This document shows, piece by piece, positions 6,530 through 9,152 of a stretch of DNA of 9,152 nucleotides. A program made the translations under genes and the position numbers. This stretch comes from Anaerolineales bacterium. Its GTDB lineage: Bacteria > Chloroflexota > Anaerolineae > Promineifilales > Promineifilaceae. The stretch's first letter is position 1; every line of letters begins with the position of its first letter. Under the pieces are notes generated by a model. The model was not told the origin of the DNA and searched no databases. It worked only from the letters and a program-made list of their open reading frames with translations. The DNA lies in the NCBI GenBank assembly GCA_020432595.1, contig JAGQGA010000179.1:1-9152 (forward strand), read 5' to 3'.

Positions 6530-6581
6530 TCAATAGCCAAAATTTGCAGTTAGCCAGATTTTTGATAATCAAGCATAAACG

Positions 6582-7718
6582 CTATACAAGCAAAACCTTA
6601 TGCTTCGTCAAACAATCCATTAATCTATCTACATCCGCCAGGTTGTTGTAGAAATGGGGCGACAATCGCAAATTGTTGTCGCGGCTGGAAACAACAATGT
6701 TGTCGGCCTCCAGCCACTTCACCAGCAAATCCACCTTGTGCGAACGTAAGCTCACCATCGCCCCGTGATGCTCCGGGTTCACGGGCGACATCAGGCTAAA
6801 GCCTCGCTTCATCGCCCCTTCCTTAATCGCCCCTGTAATTTCCCGCACATGGCTTTCAATTTGCTCCAGCCCCACCGCTTGCACCAGCTTAATCCCCGCC
6901 AACGCCGCATATAAATTTGGCACTGGCGGCGATCCTCCCTCAAACCGCCGCGCCGAGGGGGACGGGGTGTGGTGGTGTACGTCCATCGCAAAAATGTTGG
7001 CCTGGGCAAACCAGCCAACGGCCGTTGGGTTCAGCTTGGGCAATAGCTCCTTCCGCGCATACAAATACGCCATTCCTGACGAAGCCAGCAAATATTTCAG
7101 CGTCCCGCCCACCAAAAAGTCCAGCTTCAGCTTCTTCACATCCAGCGGCATCGTCCCCAGCGACTGGTACGCATCCAGCAGCACCAGTGCCCCTTTCGCG
7201 TGCGCTGCCTCCACAATCTCCGCCACGTTCACCTTTGACCCGTTGCGAAAACAAACGTGAGCAATTGCCACCAGCTTGGTGCGCTCATCAATCGCCTCGG
7301 CAATGTCCTGCGTCAGCACGCGGTTCCCGGCGGCCGGCACATGCACCACCTGCAATCCGTGCCGTTCATGCGCGTGCCAAATTTGCGGCACGGTGGGAAA
7401 GTCAAAATCGGTGACGACGATCTTATGCCGGCCGTCACTATAGTCTAATGCCCCCGCCACCCCCGCCACCGCGTCCGACACCGACCCAACCACCGCCACC
7501 TCGTTGCCTTCGGCATTAATCAGCCCGGCAAACGCCTGCCGCGCCGCCTCCAGCTTCTCCACCCACAGCTCCCACGGCGACCCCTTCTCATCCCAATCTA
7601 GCAAATATTGAGCATACGCCTTCTTGACATCAACCGACAGCGCCCCCTGTGAGCAACTGTTCATATACATTTTCTTCTGAAAAATGGGGAATCGCTCCCG
7701 CACTGCCGCCATGTTCAT
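6582..7718 (-). CDS. Class V aminotransferase-fold PLP enzyme
   Basis: The 378-residue product belongs to the fold-type I, class V group (cysteine desulfurase, isopenicillin-N epimerase and kynureninase relatives). Evidence includes the opening RERFPIFQKKMYMNSCSQGA, the phosphate-binding area around SVSDAVAG (about 79-86), LLDAYQSLG (180-188) whose Asp182 contacts the pyridine nitrogen, and GGTLKYLLASSGMAYLY (204-220) with the Schiff-base Lys208. The C-terminal small domain includes SSRDNNLRLSPHFYNN. The substrate cannot be named from sequence. I chose the start at 7718 because GGAGG lies seven bases upstream. A longer form from 7778 would translate the 10-base intergenic repeat and is probably false. 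It follows livF on the same strand with a 63-base gap and is convergent with the retron gene. Confidence 0.9.
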   Translation of the reverse strand: MNMAAVRERFPIFQKKMYMNSCSQGALSVDVKKAYAQYLLDWDEKGSPWELWVEKLEAARQAFAGLINAEGNEVAVVGSVSDAVAGVAGALDYSDGRHKIVVTDFDFPTVPQIWHAHERHGLQVVHVPAAGNRVLTQDIAEAIDERTKLVAIAHVCFRNGSKVNVAEIVEAAHAKGALVLLDAYQSLGTMPLDVKKLKLDFLVGGTLKYLLASSGMAYLYARKELLPKLNPTAVGWFAQANIFAMDVHHHTPSPSARRFEGGSPPVPNLYAALAGIKLVQAVGLEQIESHVREITGAIKEGAMKRGFSLMSPVNPEHHGAMVSLRSHKVDLLVKWLEADNIVVSSRDNNLRLSPHFYNNLADVDRLMDCLTKHKVLLV

Positions 7719-7737
7719 CCTTCTTCCTCCAACGAAA

Positions 7738-7766
7738 TCCGCGTTCGTCCGTGTTCGTCCGCGTCC
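7738..7766. repeat. Intergenic short repeat with 10-base period
   Basis: Three units, TCCGCGTTCG, TCCGTGTTCG and TCCGCGTCC, follow one another between livF and the aminotransferase gene. Positions 7755-7771 match 4-20 at the window start in 15 of 17 bases, so it is a dispersed element, probably cut by the window edge there. Confidence 0.7.
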
Positions 7767-7781
7767 AATTGTCTTCAATCC

Positions 7782-8510
7782 TTACCGACCCAAGTAAGCC
7801 TTTTTTAGTTCGTCGTTTTGCAGCAAATTAACGGCCGTATCTGCTAACGCAATCCGCCCCGTCTGCACCACATATCCCCGGTCAGCAATGGAAAGTGCCA
7901 TGTTGGCATTTTGCTCCACCATAAAAACCGTCGTCCCCTGCTCATTAATCGCCTTGATAATCTCAAAGTTCTGCTCCACCAGCAGCGGTGCCAGCCCCAT
8001 AGACGGTTCATCCATGAGGAGGAGTTTCGGCCGGCTCATCAACGCCCGCCCCATCGCCAGCATTTGCTGTTCCCCACCGCTCAGCGTCTTGCCAAGCTGC
8101 TCATACCGCTCCTTCAAACGGGGAAAAAGCTTTAGCTGCGCCTCTAAATCCTCCTCAACCGCCGCTCGATCATCCCGCAAATACGCCCCCATCAGCAAAT
8201 TCTCGCGCACGCTCATGTCGCCAAAAATTCGCCGGTTCTCTGGCACAACGGCCATGCCGTGCCTCACGCGGTAGCTTGTGGGCTTATCTTGCACCTCTTC
8301 CCCCGCAAAAACCACCCGCCCCGTCGCTGGCCGCACAATCCCCAACGCCGTCTTCAACGTTGTAGATTTACCCGACGCATTCCCCCCCAACAGACAAACC
8401 AGTTCCCCCGGATAAATCTCAATATCCACATCCTGCAAAATGTGGATGGGACCATAATAGGTATTTACCTTATCAAATCTCAACAGAGGTTCTTGCTTGT
8501 TCTCTTTCAC
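7782..8510 (-). CDS. livF: Branched-chain amino acid/amide ABC transporter ATP-binding protein LivF
   Basis: The 242-residue product is one of the two ATPases that drive high-affinity branched-chain amino acid (or amide/urea-type) uptake at the inner face of the membrane. It shows Walker A GGNASGKST (42-50), the Q-loop region near VVPENRRIFGDMSVRENL (88-105, a LivF hallmark), signature LSGGEQQ (143-149), Walker B LLLMDEP (163-169, catalytic Glu168) and the LivF-type switch VEQN (198-201) in place of His. Length is normal for LivF. The start is GTG at 8510 with AGAGGA seven bases upstream. It follows the livG fragment and the small antitoxin-like gene on the same strand. Substrate range cannot be read from the ATPase. 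Confidence 0.95.
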   Translation of the reverse strand: MKENKQEPLLRFDKVNTYYGPIHILQDVDIEIYPGELVCLLGGNASGKSTTLKTALGIVRPATGRVVFAGEEVQDKPTSYRVRHGMAVVPENRRIFGDMSVRENLLMGAYLRDDRAAVEEDLEAQLKLFPRLKERYEQLGKTLSGGEQQMLAMGRALMSRPKLLLMDEPSMGLAPLLVEQNFEIIKAINEQGTTVFMVEQNANMALSIADRGYVVQTGRIALADTAVNLLQNDELKKAYLGR

Positions 8511-8571
8511 GCTGATTCCTCTAAAATAGGACGCAGATTTACCTGATATACCTGATTGATAGCTGCTCAGG

Positions 8572-8599
8572 TGTCATACCCGCTTTCGCGGGAATGACA
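8572..8599. repeat. Intergenic hairpin repeat (CCCGC-TTTC-GCGGG type)
   Basis: TGTCAT (8572-8577) and CCCGC (8579-8583) pair with GCGGG (8588-8592) and ATGACA (8594-8599), with one A-A mismatch and loop TTTC. This matches the widespread TCATTCCCGC...GCGGGAATGA class of palindromic intergenic repeats. It lies directly after the stop of the small ORF and before livF, where it could also act as an attenuator or mRNA stabiliser. Confidence 0.75.
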
Positions 8600-8600
8600 A

Positions 8601-8810
8601 CTAGTTGGCCGAAACGAAGGCCATCCCCAAAATCTCACTCTGATCAACAAAATCATTTTGCCGACCTTCGCGGATCGCGTTCGCTAAACCCGCTTCCTCA
8701 AATGCTTCAACCATCAAGGCAAAAAACCAATCTTCGCGTTCATTCATCAACTCAATCAAAGCTTCTTTTAATAATCGTTTGGCGTTTGTTTCATCAATTG
8801 TCAATTGCAT
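8601..8810 (-). CDS. Small antitoxin-like protein between livG and livF
   Basis: The 69-residue acidic protein is mostly helical. It has the style of the short orphan antitoxin-like proteins common in cyanobacteria and Chloroflexota: a leading LTIDE-type strand, LLKEALIELMNERED, a central helix, then AIREGRQNDFVDQSEILGM, where the final segment is like the toxin-binding tail of such antitoxins. No toxin gene is adjacent. Its ATG overlaps the livG stop by one base (TAATG), with a weak AGGA site upstream, so translation is probably coupled to livG. It could be a decayed toxin-antitoxin remnant, an orphan antitoxin, or a protein with an unrelated role. The family call is from general resemblance only. 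Confidence 0.65.
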   Translation of the reverse strand: MQLTIDETNAKRLLKEALIELMNEREDWFFALMVEAFEEAGLANAIREGRQNDFVDQSEILGMAFVSAN

Positions 8811-9152
8811 TATCCTAACTCCGTGTGCCGCCGCCCCAGGTACGCCTCAATGACGCGCTCATCGGCAATAACGGCCTCATAGCTACCCTCAGCAATCTTT
8901 TCGCCGTGATCCAACACCACTACCCGGTCAGAAATCTTGCCCACCACGTTCATATCATGCTCAATGAGCAGGATGGTGAAATCTCCTTCATCGCGCAGTT
9001 GCCCAATCAGGTCGGTTACTTCAGCCGACTCTTTGGGGTTCATCCCGGCCGCCGGTTCATCCAGCAGCAGCATCGTCGGGTTAGTTGCCATCGCCCGCGC
9101 AATCTCCAAGCGGCGACGATTGGCATAGGAAAGGCTGTAGGCGGGCTGGGCA
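8810..9152 (-). CDS. livG: LivG-type ABC transporter ATP-binding protein, C-terminal part (runs off window)
   Basis: The reading frame is open to the window edge, so only the last 113 residues or so are visible. They begin AQPAYSLSYANRRRLEIARAM. The LSY...RRLEIARA stretch is the ABC signature region as found in LivG. It is followed by Walker B LLLDEPAAGMNP, D-loop, and the His switch LLIEHDM, then DRVVVLDHGEKIAEG, a typical LivG C-terminus. It pairs with LivF to form the heterodimeric ATPase of the branched-chain amino acid/amide transporter. The true start, Walker A and Q-loop lie outside the window. Its stop overlaps the start of the small antitoxin-like gene. Confidence 0.93.
   Translation of the reverse strand, partial: AQPAYSLSYANRRRLEIARAMATNPTMLLLDEPAAGMNPKESAEVTDLIGQLRDEGDFTILLIEHDMNVVGKISDRVVVLDHGEKIAEGSYEAVIADERVIEAYLGRRHTELG

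Noticed and set aside
6530..6581. Terminator between the retron gene and the aminotransferase gene
   Set aside because: Only weak AT-rich pairings are present, with no convincing stem.
4560..6590. Direct repeats or terminal inverted repeats bounding the retron island
   Set aside because: Only a 7-base match (GCATAAA near 4564 and 6573) was seen, which is expected by chance.
6917..7414. 165-codon open frame on the + strand inside the aminotransferase gene
   Set aside because: Low-complexity Pro/Ala/Ser/Arg translation opposite a gene with clear PLP motifs.
7719..7778. N-terminal extension of the aminotransferase from an ATG at 7778
   Set aside because: The added residues are translated from an intergenic repeat, and a strong GGAGG site supports the start at 7718.
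1..9152. CRISPR array, tRNA or rRNA genes
   Set aside because: No regularly spaced direct repeats with spacers and no tRNA or rRNA-like segments were seen by eye.

Overview
The window looks like chromosomal DNA from a Chloroflexota bacterium, probably Anaerolineae-like. This is an inference from protein style, the GC-rich coding and a very dense decamer palindrome (AACGGCCGTT, 10 exact copies), not from a marker gene. No rRNA, tRNA or CRISPR array is visible.

Region 1 (1-2541, + strand): a 256-base leader with a plausible promoter precedes a tight four-gene operon. It encodes two small single-span membrane proteins (one with a coiled coil and a His-rich tail), an ApbE-like FAD:protein FMN transferase and a ferric-reductase-like multi-heme membrane protein. 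Together they suggest a membrane redox chain, but no recognisable FMN-carrying substrate protein is present. A long perfect hairpin (2546-2596) closes the operon and faces the convergent next gene pair.

Region 2 (2620-4567, - strand): a Gfo/Idh/MocA-family NAD(P)-dependent oxidoreductase is translationally coupled (8-base overlap) to a HEAT-like repeat protein with a very basic C-terminus.

Region 3 (about 4520-6581): an AT-rich island holding a retron. A non-coding RNA segment (4594-4744) is bounded by an a1/a2-type inverted repeat (11 nt exact, 15 of 16 when extended) and contains a compact msr-like hairpin. Directly after it lies a 586-residue protein. Its N-terminal half is a retron reverse transcriptase with the retron-specific NAxxH and VTG signatures and a YADD active site. 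Its C-terminal third carries the acidic motifs of a TOPRIM-type nuclease domain. No separate effector gene accompanies it, so this appears to be a single-polypeptide RT-TOPRIM retron, most likely an anti-phage system. It is the main discovery in the window.

Region 4 (6582-9152, - strand): the end of a branched-chain amino acid/amide ABC transporter operon (livG partial, livF), with a small antitoxin-like ORF coupled between the two ATPase genes, followed by a class V aminotransferase-fold PLP enzyme convergent with the retron. Two kinds of intergenic repeat occur here: a 10-base-period repeat at 7738-7766 and a hairpin repeat at 8572-8599.
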